A DNA stretch of 64,000 nucleotides from Sphingopyxis sp. UBA6723 (GTDB lineage: Bacteria; Pseudomonadota; Alphaproteobacteria; Sphingomonadales; Sphingomonadaceae), in contig NZ_DKIH01000010.1 of NCBI RefSeq assembly GCF_002454115.1, positions 117,144 through 181,143 on the forward strand, read 5' to 3'. Of the stretch, positions 9,054 to 16,679 are shown piece by piece. Each line of letters begins with the position of its first letter. Position 1 is the first letter of the stretch. A model generated the notes under the pieces. It worked only from the letters and a program-made list of their open reading frames with translations, was not told the origin of the DNA and made no database searches. The position numbers and the translations under genes were made by a program.

Positions 9054-11099
9054 TCAGAAGTCCGGCAGCATGTCGGCGCTGCGACCCTGATTGATCGCGT
9101 GAGCGCGGATCAGCGTGCCGGTGGCGCCGGCGCGGTCCATCGCGTGCTTGTCGGCGATCGTGTCGGTGTCGTCGCTGTCCAGGCCGAGCAGGTCGAGCTG
9201 CTTTGGCGGCTCGGGTTTTTTGGCGGGTTCTTCGCCGAGGCCGGGGTGGCGCTGCTGTTGCAAGCCGCCGTCCTCATCCGCCTTCGCATCGTCATCGGGC
9301 TTGCCGAGCCGGGTATCGGGCGCGCGGACCAGTCCGCTCCAGTCGTTGGGGCGTGCCTGCGGCCGGTCGGGATAGTCTCCGGGCGCGGGCTGCGGCGGCG
9401 GTGCGATCCGCTCGCGGAAATTGCGGTCCTCGTAATAGCGCAGCTTCCTCGCGCGGATCGGGGCCATGCCGGAGACAAGGACAAGCTCATCCTTGGGCGG
9501 GAGCTGCATCACCTCGCCGGTGGTCAGGAGTGGCCGGGCGGTCTCCTGCCGGCTGACCATGACGTGCGCCAGCCAGGGCGCGAGCCGGTGGCCGGCATAG
9601 TTGCGCATCGCGCGCTGTTCGGTGGCGATGCCGAGCGCGTCCGAAATCCGCCGCGCCGTGCGCTCGTCGTTGGTCGCAAACGCGACGCGGACATGGCAGT
9701 TGTCGAGGATCGAGTTGTGCTCGCCATAAGCCTTCTCGATCTGGTTCAAGGACTGCGCGATCAGGAAGGCGCGCACTCCATAGCCCGCGAGAAAGGCAAG
9801 ACTGGTCTCGAAGAAGTCGAGCCGCCCCAATGCCGGGAACTCGTCGAGCATCATCAGGAGCTTGTGCTTGCCCGCCCTGGCGGGATCGGCATCGAGCTTT
9901 TCGGTGAGGCGGCGGCCGATCTGGTTGAGCACCAACCGCACCAGCGGCTTGGTGCGGCTGATGTCCGATGGCGGGATGACAAGGTAGAGCGAGACCGGAT
10001 GGCCGGCCTCGACGAGATCGGCGATCCGCCAGTCGCAGCGCGATGTCACCGCGGCGACGGTCGGGTCGCGATAGAGCCCGAGAAACGACATTGCGGTGGA
10101 GAGGACGCCGCTGCGCTCGTTCTCGCTCTTGTTGAGCACCTCGCGCGCCGCCGAGGCGACGACGGGATGGATCTGCGGCGCATCCTTCGTGCCGAGGTGA
10201 TTGGTGGTCATCATCCGCCGGAGCGTGGCGGTGAACGGCCGCTGCGGGTCCGACAGGAATGTGGCTACCCGTGCGAGCGTCTTTTCTTCCTCCGCATAAA
10301 GGACGTGGAGGATCGCGCCGACCAGGAGCGAATGGGAGGTTTTCTCCCAGTGGTTGCGCCGTTCGAGCGCGCCTTCGGGATCGACCAGGATGTCGGCGAT
10401 GTTCTGGACGTCGCGGACCTCATGCTCGCCGCGCCGGACCTCCAGCAGCGGGTTGTATTTGGCGGAAGCGGGATCGGTCGGATTGAACAGCAGGACGTGG
10501 GAGAAGCGCGCGCGCCAGCCGGCGGTGAGCTGCCAGTTCTCGCCCTTGATGTCGTGAACCACGGCGCTGCCGGTCCAGCCAAGCAGTGTCGGTATGACCA
10601 GCCCGACGCCCTTGCCCGAACGGGTTGGCGCGAACGCCATGATATGTTCGGGGCCGTCATGCCGGAGATAGCGGCCGCGCGAGCGGCCCAGGAATACGCC
10701 GGCATCACCGTAAAGGCCGGCCCGCTCGATCTCGTTCGGCCTGGCCCAGCGCGCCGAACCATAGGTGGTGACGTGACGCGACTGCCGCGCGCGCCAGAGC
10801 GAGCCTGCGATCGCCGCGCCGCAGCCGATGAAACCGCTCGCGCCGGCGAGCGCGCCGGCCTTGTCGAAAACATGCGGCGCATAGGCATCGTAGTGATACC
10901 ACCAGGGGAAGAGCGCCCAGGGACGATAGACCGGCGTGCTTCCAGCCATGAACCAGGCCGGACCAAGTTCGGGCTGGTAGGCGAGCATCGCCGCCGCCCA
11001 TTGGGTCGCCGCCCAGAGGCCCGCGATCACGATTGCGAACACGACAAGGATCTGGCCGATGAGCAATTTGGTCGGGGTCACGTTGAAGCTCCCGCCCAT
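9054..11099 (-). CDS. traG: TraG/VirD4-type coupling protein
   Basis: The 681-residue coupling ATPase links the relaxase-DNA complex to the secretion channel. Two membrane segments lie near residues 12-34 and 82-100. The Walker A motif PTRSGKGVG is at 158-166 and the Walker B motif LLMMLDEFPALG near 420, followed by the conserved FLIAQSLNQIEKAYG region. The last 100 residues are a proline- and charge-rich low-complexity tail. It is the first gene of the leftward transfer operon; its promoter should lie in 11100-11360, which also carries the start region of the divergent operon. Confidence 0.95.
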   Translation of the reverse strand: MGGSFNVTPTKLLIGQILVVFAIVIAGLWAATQWAAAMLAYQPELGPAWFMAGSTPVYRPWALFPWWYHYDAYAPHVFDKAGALAGASGFIGCGAAIAGSLWRARQSRHVTTYGSARWARPNEIERAGLYGDAGVFLGRSRGRYLRHDGPEHIMAFAPTRSGKGVGLVIPTLLGWTGSAVVHDIKGENWQLTAGWRARFSHVLLFNPTDPASAKYNPLLEVRRGEHEVRDVQNIADILVDPEGALERRNHWEKTSHSLLVGAILHVLYAEEEKTLARVATFLSDPQRPFTATLRRMMTTNHLGTKDAPQIHPVVASAAREVLNKSENERSGVLSTAMSFLGLYRDPTVAAVTSRCDWRIADLVEAGHPVSLYLVIPPSDISRTKPLVRLVLNQIGRRLTEKLDADPARAGKHKLLMMLDEFPALGRLDFFETSLAFLAGYGVRAFLIAQSLNQIEKAYGEHNSILDNCHVRVAFATNDERTARRISDALGIATEQRAMRNYAGHRLAPWLAHVMVSRQETARPLLTTGEVMQLPPKDELVLVSGMAPIRARKLRYYEDRNFRERIAPPPQPAPGDYPDRPQARPNDWSGLVRAPDTRLGKPDDDAKADEDGGLQQQRHPGLGEEPAKKPEPPKQLDLLGLDSDDTDTIADKHAMDRAGATGTLIRAHAINQGRSADMLPDF

Positions 11100-11361
11100 A
11101 CCGCCGGATGCGGTCGGGGCGCGGCTTCAAGACTCGGCTATGGGCCGCCCGAAATGAACGGAGCCGCTGGGGGCTGGTGGGTGACCGAAGGAGATCACTC
11201 GTCGGCGACTGACTCAATATTCCAGCTCTGTTCTTTTGATCGAGCTATGACCCGAGTTGATGATTCTGCCCTGTCGTTGTCCCTCGAGGTGGCACTGACC
11301 ACCACACCGCACCGCCGATGACCCGCTACACCCTGCAAAAATCCGAGCTGCAAATTCGGGC

Positions 11362-11390
11362 TTGCGTGTCGGATTATCAGACATTATATC
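11362..11390 (+). promoter_or_regulatory. Probable promoter with an internal 17-bp palindromic operator
   Basis: A -35-like TTGCGT (11362-11367) and a -10-like TATATC (11385-11390) are separated by exactly 17 bases. The spacer region contains TGTCGGATTATCAGACA (11367-11383), an inverted repeat with seven of eight base pairs matched around a central T. The start codon of the first gene is 34 bases downstream. The second gene of the operon is a Cro/CI-type repressor, so this is a good candidate for its own operator. No other gene is seen in 11100-11423. Confidence 0.6.
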
Positions 11391-11423
11391 GCATTTAATG
11401 TAGTGAAATCGTGCGAGGCATGC

Positions 11424-11762
11424 ATGGCGACAATCGCTCCTCCGCAGCCCGCGGCAACCGCGTTTCCCAAAGCCGACGCCATTAGGGCGTTGGTCGACGA
11501 ACTGCTGCAAGTGGCCAGGGCTGAGGCACAGGTGCGCGGAATTGCCCTGCCTCCGGAAAACCCGAAGATCATCCAGGCGCCCGTGCCACTCGACTCCTTG
11601 TCCGTGGTCGACACGCTTTGCGCGGTGGAGCAGGTCCTCGACATCGAGCTTCGCGACAGCATCGTCCGCACCGGCGGCTACAATTCGATCGAGAAGGCGA
11701 TTGACGACCTCCTCCCTAAGATCGAACGCGTCTGGGTTAAGAAGAAAGGGTCGAAGCCATGA
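11424..11762 (+). CDS. Acyl-carrier-protein-like small protein
   Basis: The ATG at 11424 is chosen because a GAGG ribosome-binding site lies five bases upstream; a GTG at 11403 would add seven residues. The product has 112 residues. Residues 54-100 resemble the core of an acyl or peptidyl carrier protein: PLDSLSVVDTLCAVEQVLDI puts Ser58 in a DSL motif followed by the amphipathic helix and the E-x3-LxIEL pattern. The N-terminus is Ala/Pro-rich, and the C-terminus ends in a lysine run. It overlaps the repressor gene by four bases. The DSL serine would be the phosphopantetheine site if this is a real carrier protein. The similarity was judged by eye. Confidence 0.6.
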   Translation: MATIAPPQPAATAFPKADAIRALVDELLQVARAEAQVRGIALPPENPKIIQAPVPLDSLSVVDTLCAVEQVLDIELRDSIVRTGGYNSIEKAIDDLLPKIERVWVKKKGSKP

Positions 11763-12133
11763 CCAATCTCGCACTCCGCCAGGAAGGCGACGAGCAGGAG
11801 CGGCGGCGCTTGGGCGACCGTCTGCGCGAAGCACGGAAATATCTCGGCCTCAAGCAGGAAGAAGTTGCTGCCTATCTCAAGATTCCCCGGACCGCGCTTA
11901 CCGATATCGAGAATGGCCAGCGCCGCGTTGAAGCGATCGAACTGACGCGGCTTGCCCGTCTTTACCGCCAGTCGGTGGCCTATTTTACCGGCGAAGACGA
12001 GGCCTCCGCGAGCCTTCCCGCCGATGTCGCCCATCTGGCGCGACGCGTTGCGGCCTTGTCGACTGAGGACCGGGCCGAGCTGAGCCGGTTTGCCGAATAT
12101 CTCCGCTCGCGGTCTGGCGGCGAACGGAGCTGA
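11759..12133 (+). CDS. Cro/CI (XRE) family repressor paired with an ImmA-like peptidase
   Basis: This 124-residue protein carries a helix-turn-helix at about residues 22-75 (LREARKYLGLKQEEVAAYL, then IPRTALTDIENGQRRVEAIEL), the classical HTH_3 pattern. The C-terminal part (SASLPADVAHLARRVAALST) is a short helical tail. XRE proteins encoded just before an ImmA/IrrE metallopeptidase are typically repressors inactivated by that protease, as in ICEBs1 ImmR/ImmA and Deinococcus DdrO/IrrE. Here the peptidase gene starts three bases downstream. It probably binds the 11367-11383 palindrome. Confidence 0.9.
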   Translation: MTNLALRQEGDEQERRRLGDRLREARKYLGLKQEEVAAYLKIPRTALTDIENGQRRVEAIELTRLARLYRQSVAYFTGEDEASASLPADVAHLARRVAALSTEDRAELSRFAEYLRSRSGGERS

Positions 12134-12136
12134 TCG

Positions 12137-13147
12137 ATGGCGTCGGATTATGCGAGCGCGGTTCGCGCTGGTACGATGGCAGCGGGCCGCCTGCATCGCG
12201 AACTCGATACGCGCGCACTGATCGAGACCCAAGGCGGCAGCGTCGATGTCTTCGGCGCGATCCATGCCGTGGGTCTACCCTTGCTGCTTCGTCCTCTGAA
12301 AGGCCTGCTCGGCGCCTATCTCAGCGCACCTGCTCCTGGCGTTCTCGTCACGACGGAACGACCGATGAGCATCCAGCGCTTCACGGCCGCGCACGAACTC
12401 GGGCATTTTTCGATGCGACACGAGCCGAGCCTCGACGATGAGAGCATCCTGCGCCGGATGCCGATGTCGCCCGAACCGGGAAACAACTTCGAGGAAACCG
12501 AAGCCGACGCCTTTGCGATCGCCTTCATGATGCCGAAATGGCTGGTGCTCGCGCACAGCGCGCGACAAGGATGGCAGATCGATCATTTCCGGCGCCCCAA
12601 TGTCGTCTATCAGCTCTCGCTGCGGATCGGCGCCAGCTATGAGGCGACGTGCCGCACCCTGGTTCGCTACAATCTGATTTCGCCATCGGTGATGACCGAC
12701 CTGCTCCGGACGCAGCCGCGCAGCCTGAAGGTCGATCTCCTCAAGGACTATCGGCCCGACAACTATCGCGGCGACGTCTGGCTGCTGACCGAGCGCGATG
12801 CCGGCTCGCGGATCGATGGCAGTCGCAATGATCTTTTCGTGCTGCAGCTCGAAGAACATAGCGGCGGTGGGTATCTCTGGGATCTCGACCAACTGATCGC
12901 CAGCGGCTTCGCCGTCGTTCGAGACGAGCGTGAGGCAATCGACGGCGATGGCATCGGTGGTCCCGTTGTCCGCCGTGTCACCGCGGCGCCCGATGCGCCG
13001 CGGCGCGGCCGCATGTCGCTCGACGAGCGGCGGCCGTGGCAGCCTGCGCCGGCCCTCACCAGCCTGACGCTCGATTTCGACCTCACCGGCCCGGAACAGA
13101 CGGGCCTGTCGCGCGCCGAACGGCGGCACCTGCTCGAGGCCGCCTGA
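12137..13147 (+). CDS. ImmA/IrrE-family metallopeptidase with chagasin (I42)-like C-terminal region
   Basis: The product has 336 residues. The zinc site AHELGH (His86, Glu87, His90) and the downstream acidic ETEADAFAIAFMMP segment (residues 120-133) identify an ImmA/IrrE peptidase, which would cleave or inactivate the repressor encoded just upstream. Residues 215-315 form an extra domain. It contains SGGGYLWDL (242-250), GIGG (272-275) and RRPW (298-301), in the order and approximate spacing of the three inhibitory loops of chagasin-type I42 inhibitors (NPTTGYxW, GxGG, RPW). I42 proteins inhibit papain-family peptidases, and the next gene encodes one. The peptidase call is firm; the inhibitor-like call is by motif only. 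Confidence 0.85.
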   Translation: MASDYASAVRAGTMAAGRLHRELDTRALIETQGGSVDVFGAIHAVGLPLLLRPLKGLLGAYLSAPAPGVLVTTERPMSIQRFTAAHELGHFSMRHEPSLDDESILRRMPMSPEPGNNFEETEADAFAIAFMMPKWLVLAHSARQGWQIDHFRRPNVVYQLSLRIGASYEATCRTLVRYNLISPSVMTDLLRTQPRSLKVDLLKDYRPDNYRGDVWLLTERDAGSRIDGSRNDLFVLQLEEHSGGGYLWDLDQLIASGFAVVRDEREAIDGDGIGGPVVRRVTAAPDAPRRGRMSLDERRPWQPAPALTSLTLDFDLTGPEQTGLSRAERRHLLEAA

Positions 13148-13153
13148 CGCCCC

Positions 13154-13834
13154 ATGATCGATATCGTCCGTGACCTTCGGCCGCTGTTCGGGCCTGCGCG
13201 CGATCAAGGCGCGCGGCCGACATGCCTCGCATTCGCCGCGAGCGACACCCACGCCGGGCTTCGCGACGGCTGGGCACCGCTGTCGTGTGAATTCGCCTTT
13301 TATGCCGCGCAGAAACGGGCGGGCAGACCGCCGACGAGCGGCGCACTGCTATCCACAATGCTGGACGCGCTACGGCTCGATGGCCAACCCGACGAGAAAG
13401 GCTGGCCGTATCTGGCAGCGGTTCCAGCCGATCATCGACTGTGGACGCCGCCGGCGACCGTTGGCCCGCTCTATGGCCGCAACGGACAGAGGGATGGAAC
13501 CGACCTGTCATCCATCCTTGCCGCGCTGGATCGTGACACGCCGGTGCTCATGCTGACGATGCTGTCACGGTCTTTCTTCCAGCCGCGCGGTGATGGCGTC
13601 GTCGATCCGGCGAACGACGAACTCCCCGAGCCAGCGCAACGGCACGCGGTCGTCGCGGTCGGGCATGGAACCGTGGACGGCACCCCGGCCATTCTCATCC
13701 GCAACAGCTGGGGACCAGGTTGGGGCTTGGAAGGCCACGCCTGGCTTACTGAGCGCTTTCTAGCGCCGCGCCTTTTCGCCACGGCAAATTTGACGGAGGA
13801 AGTCGATGTATCTTCCCATACCGCCGCAGCCTGA
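13154..13834 (+). CDS. Papain-like (C1 family) cysteine peptidase, no signal peptide
   Basis: The 226-residue protein shows all four papain catalytic elements: Gln18 in RDQGARPTC, the nucleophile Cys24, His164 in RHAVVAVGHG and Asn184 in IRNSWGPGWG. There is no signal peptide, propeptide or transmembrane segment, so it should be cytoplasmic and active without the usual N-terminal prodomain. It starts six bases after the ImmA-like gene and overlaps the next gene by 29 bases. Control could come from the I42-like region of the upstream protein; that is inference. Its substrate cannot be told from sequence. Confidence 0.85.
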   Translation: MIDIVRDLRPLFGPARDQGARPTCLAFAASDTHAGLRDGWAPLSCEFAFYAAQKRAGRPPTSGALLSTMLDALRLDGQPDEKGWPYLAAVPADHRLWTPPATVGPLYGRNGQRDGTDLSSILAALDRDTPVLMLTMLSRSFFQPRGDGVVDPANDELPEPAQRHAVVAVGHGTVDGTPAILIRNSWGPGWGLEGHAWLTERFLAPRLFATANLTEEVDVSSHTAAA

Positions 13835-14585
13835 CTGCGTTGCTGGCTGGCGCGAGGCGGTCCGGCTCGTCGACCTCGCCACCGGACACCAGGCGCAGAA
13901 TGTCGTCATCTCCGTGGCCGAGCCGACTGCGCGCGCAACACTCGCCGATCCCGTCGTGGCGGAAGTCGATGCCTTCCTTTCGGGCCATGGCAAGAAGCCC
14001 ATCGAGACGGTCGCCAACACGATTTTTCCGGCAGCGCTGTACAGGCGCTACGGCGCGCCGCAATTCTTCGACCGGTTTCGCGACAACGTGCTGCCGAAGG
14101 TCCGGAGGTCGGGCGCTTGGTCGGGCTATTATTTCGAACGGATGATGGAATTGCCCCGCGCCGACGGCCAGCCAATCAATCAAATCTGGGGCATCGTCGA
14201 GCGCCTGCGCAACCCGAACGTCCGAGCGCTCAACAAATTCGAACTGCTGATCTTCGACCCCGCCCGCGACGTGAATGACTCGCCCTACGGCGGTCAGTGC
14301 CTGAGCTTTGCCAGTCTCAAGCTGATCGGCAAGGGCGACGATCGTCGCCTCGGCATGACCGCGCTCTACCGCAATCACTACTATATCGAAAAACTGCTCG
14401 GCAATCTGATCGGCCTCGGCCGTCTGCTCGAATTCATCGCCAAGGAAGGCGGGGTCGCGCTGGGTCCGCTCACGATCGTCTCGACCAACGCCACGGTCGA
14501 CACCGCCAACTGGAACCGCGGCGATCTTAAGCAACTCTTTGAACGCTGCGATCAGGCGAGCGCACATCTCCGTGCTGCGGCGTGA
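13806..14585 (+). CDS. Thymidylate-synthase-like protein
   Basis: This 259-residue protein starts at an ATG with GGAGGA seven bases upstream. The N-terminal half contains ETVANTIFPAALYRRYG, a pattern common in thymidylate-synthase-fold proteins. The C-terminal half has QCLSF (Cys165) where the family has its PCH nucleophile. It is followed by LYRNH in place of LYQRS and LLGN (Asn200) in place of LPFN. The GGD and HxY elements of true ThyA are not recognisable, so it may act on another pyrimidine nucleotide, for example as a hydroxymethylase or methylase, or have lost activity. Its 3' end overlaps the convergent glycosylase gene by 34 bases. The assignment is by eye. Confidence 0.6.
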   Translation: MYLPIPPQPDCVAGWREAVRLVDLATGHQAQNVVISVAEPTARATLADPVVAEVDAFLSGHGKKPIETVANTIFPAALYRRYGAPQFFDRFRDNVLPKVRRSGAWSGYYFERMMELPRADGQPINQIWGIVERLRNPNVRALNKFELLIFDPARDVNDSPYGGQCLSFASLKLIGKGDDRRLGMTALYRNHYYIEKLLGNLIGLGRLLEFIAKEGGVALGPLTIVSTNATVDTANWNRGDLKQLFERCDQASAHLRAAA

Positions 14586-15256
14586 GGCGCGCCCAACGGC
14601 AGTTCTAGCGGCTCATCGTTGTCATCCGCGACACCGTACAGGCTGAACATGCCCTCGATGAACTCGCGCTGCCCGCCGTAGCTCGGATGGCGGACCGCGG
14701 TGGTCGGAATGTCGAGACCGTCCAGCGCCAGGTGAGCGTCGCGCCCGATCGCGACGATCTGGCGGGGCCGGATCATTGACACGAGGGCTTGCAATATCGG
14801 CCAGGTCGCCTCGCGCTCGCTTCGCGTGTGGCATCGGTTCGACATCGGATCATCCGCTTCATGGGGATGGAACGGGAAAACGTTCCAGAGCATGACAGGC
14901 TGACCGATCCGCTCTAGCACACGCCAGACGATCGCCGCGGTGCGCTCCGCCACGGCGGGTCCCTGCGTCGCACGTTCAAATGCGATGCCGCCCATCAGCG
15001 TGCCGGCATGTCCGAGGTGAATTTCGTCGGTCAGCGGTACGCCCGTACGCCGCCCCCCGCGATAGCCGAGATCACGCGCGATCCAGATCGTTTCGACGCG
15101 ATGATCAAGCGCCGCGGTGAGCAGCATTTCGAGATTGTCGCGGCGCCGGGCGGCGGCGTCGCTGCGGTCATGGACCGTGCAGCGATCGCGCCAGGGATTG
15201 AACACTGAGGGAAGTTCGGTCGCCGCCAGGGTGGACACAAAGGATTTCGGGGTCAT
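14552..15256 (-). CDS. Uracil-DNA-glycosylase-superfamily protein
   Basis: The ATG at 15256 overlaps the stop of the upstream pyrophosphohydrolase gene (ATGA) and gives 234 residues. The sequence has the UDG-superfamily hallmarks: an N-terminal FNPWRD, a middle WNVFPFHPHE (124-133) and a late RHPSYGG (189-195), which fit the substrate-binding loop and the HPS-type motif of family 4/5-like enzymes. The motif A region near residues 60-78 (ARDLGYRGGRR) is unlike the usual GExPG, so base specificity is uncertain. It could excise uracil or another modified base. It is the last gene of a three-gene leftward operon. Confidence 0.75.
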   Translation of the reverse strand: MTPKSFVSTLAATELPSVFNPWRDRCTVHDRSDAAARRRDNLEMLLTAALDHRVETIWIARDLGYRGGRRTGVPLTDEIHLGHAGTLMGGIAFERATQGPAVAERTAAIVWRVLERIGQPVMLWNVFPFHPHEADDPMSNRCHTRSEREATWPILQALVSMIRPRQIVAIGRDAHLALDGLDIPTTAVRHPSYGGQREFIEGMFSLYGVADDNDEPLELPLGAPHAAARRCALA

Positions 15257-16431
15257 GACGGCAATTCCTTGATACGCAGGCGGCGATTGGCGAAGTCGAT
15301 CAGGACGCGGCCGCGCCGATGCTCCTGAAGGAAGCGGAAAGCCGTATAGCCCTGGAGGATCGCTTCCTCCCAAAGCCACAGCGGACAGCGTTCTGATTCG
15401 TAGCCGGCGACGAACTGGCGGACATGCTTCAGCATGTCCAGCGGAAGGCCACCGCGCTTCACGTTTTCAAAGTACCGGAGTTGCTGCGCTTGTCCGAAAA
15501 TCCAGGAAGTTATGCCCTCTTCGATGAGAATCGCCCGAGCACCGTCTTCGGCGTCGTCGAGTTTCGGATCGCTCTTGCGCTTGAGACGGAGCAGCGCACG
15601 CAGCACTGGCGACCAGCCAAGCACCGCGACATAAGCGTAGTGAAAGACATCGTGGAAACGATAGTCGTCGGGTTCGAGCGCGTTGTCGGTGAGCCGGTCG
15701 CCGACATACACACCGCTTGAGCGTTGATACACGAATGTCTGCCCGCGAACGGTGCGTTCATAGACGTCGATCGCCATCCGCCGCGGCAATTGCTCTTCTG
15801 GGTCGAGCGCCGCATCGGTCGGCGCCGGATAGATGCGCTCGCGCGGCCAGCGATCGAAGATCTTGTGAAGATTCTTCACGGCGGCAGCCTCGATGGTAAC
15901 ACCGGATTCGTTTGCCGCCTGGATCAACCGGCGCATGACCGCGACCAGCCGGCCCGCGAGTGCTTCGCGGTCCTTCGCAAGACCGCCCGCCTGGAAATCG
16001 TTGATGAGCAGCCCAACGTCGCCTGCCAGCGCGAGCAGGCTATGCTCGAACTGCGGCATCGGTGCCTTGGCAAGCGGAATGTGCTGCGGCTGCAGCGCAT
16101 GGAAACTGAGCGTTTCGTTGCCGCCCGTCTGCCATTGTCCGCCGTTTGTCGCCGCGGCGGCAGCGATGTCGCTGAGCGCCATGCGGCTGCGCCGTGCGAT
16201 CGCCGCCAGATACCAAAGGACGTCACCAAGCTCTTCCGCGACGGCGTGAGCGTAACCCAGGTAGGAGGCATCGTCGCGCTGCTTTTTCTTGGCCTCACTG
16301 AGCAAGCTGCCGACTTCGCCGAAAAGGCCAAGCATCGAGAAGCCCAGTGCGCGGCCACCGCTGCGTTGATCAGTCCGCGCGGCCTGCTTCGCATAATCCG
16401 CAACAGTGAGAGCTTCGAAATCCTCGCTCAT
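15253..16431 (-). CDS. MazG-like nucleotide pyrophosphohydrolase with a second helical domain
   Basis: The product has 392 residues. The N-terminal half carries the MazG/all-alpha NTP-pyrophosphatase metal site: GEVGSLLSE (Glu39, Glu46) and EELGDVLWYL (Glu66/67, Asp70). Such enzymes hydrolyse (d)NTPs to monophosphates. The C-terminal half contains RFHDVFHYAYVAVLGWSPV and ILIEEGITSWIF, a conserved-looking His/Asp/Glu pattern that may be a second divergent metal site. It overlaps the small ribbon-helix-helix gene and the glycosylase gene by four bases each. The nucleotide substrate is unknown. Confidence 0.8.
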   Translation of the reverse strand: MSEDFEALTVADYAKQAARTDQRSGGRALGFSMLGLFGEVGSLLSEAKKKQRDDASYLGYAHAVAEELGDVLWYLAAIARRSRMALSDIAAAAATNGGQWQTGGNETLSFHALQPQHIPLAKAPMPQFEHSLLALAGDVGLLINDFQAGGLAKDREALAGRLVAVMRRLIQAANESGVTIEAAAVKNLHKIFDRWPRERIYPAPTDAALDPEEQLPRRMAIDVYERTVRGQTFVYQRSSGVYVGDRLTDNALEPDDYRFHDVFHYAYVAVLGWSPVLRALLRLKRKSDPKLDDAEDGARAILIEEGITSWIFGQAQQLRYFENVKRGGLPLDMLKHVRQFVAGYESERCPLWLWEEAILQGYTAFRFLQEHRRGRVLIDFANRRLRIKELPS

Positions 16432-16628
16432 CGCCTGCCCTTCCGGCGATCCGATATCGCGTCTGCGGGGACGCTCACGCCATAGGCTTCAAGTGCCCGC
16501 AGTACGATCATCCGGATCGGCTCGCGGGAATCGAGCGACCGTTGACCGAGATCGCGTTTCGTAACGGCAGGAATCTGCACCTGAAGATGCTCGTCGCCGA
16601 CATCGGTTTGCGCTGCGATATTTTTCAT
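16428..16628 (-). CDS. Small ribbon-helix-helix-like protein
   Basis: A 66-residue protein from the ATG at 16628; an ATG at 16652 would add eight residues. Residues around HLQVQIPAVTKRDLGQRS and EPIRMIVLRALEAYGV fit a strand-helix-helix (MetJ/Arc/CopG) DNA-binding fold. It overlaps the pyrophosphohydrolase gene by four bases and begins the leftward operon. Repeated TCATGA-type sequences cover its start codon, so autoregulation is likely. The assignment rests on pattern only. Confidence 0.6.
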   Translation of the reverse strand: MKNIAAQTDVGDEHLQVQIPAVTKRDLGQRSLDSREPIRMIVLRALEAYGVSVPADAISDRRKGRR

Positions 16629-16658
16629 GAATCCATGAAAACATAATTTCATGAAAAT
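16621..16658. promoter_or_regulatory. Cluster of TTCATGAAA-type repeats over the start of the ribbon-helix-helix gene
   Basis: The CATGA or CATGAA core occurs three times, with CAT at 16626, 16634 and 16650, so spacings are 8 and 16 bases. The last copy is the perfect palindrome TTTCATGAAA. Ribbon-helix-helix proteins often bind short repeats at such spacing. The repeats also explain the crowding of possible ATG starts here, because CAT on this strand reads as ATG on the coding strand. Confidence 0.4.
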
Positions 16659-16679
16659 AGAAAGCCCGAATCCTCCGGA

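Noticed and set aside
9051..11321. 756-residue rightward frame
   Set aside because: It is antisense to the coupling-protein gene, which has all expected motifs.
11100..11360. CRISPR or repeat array in the gap before the module
   Set aside because: No regularly spaced direct repeats are present here or elsewhere in the window.
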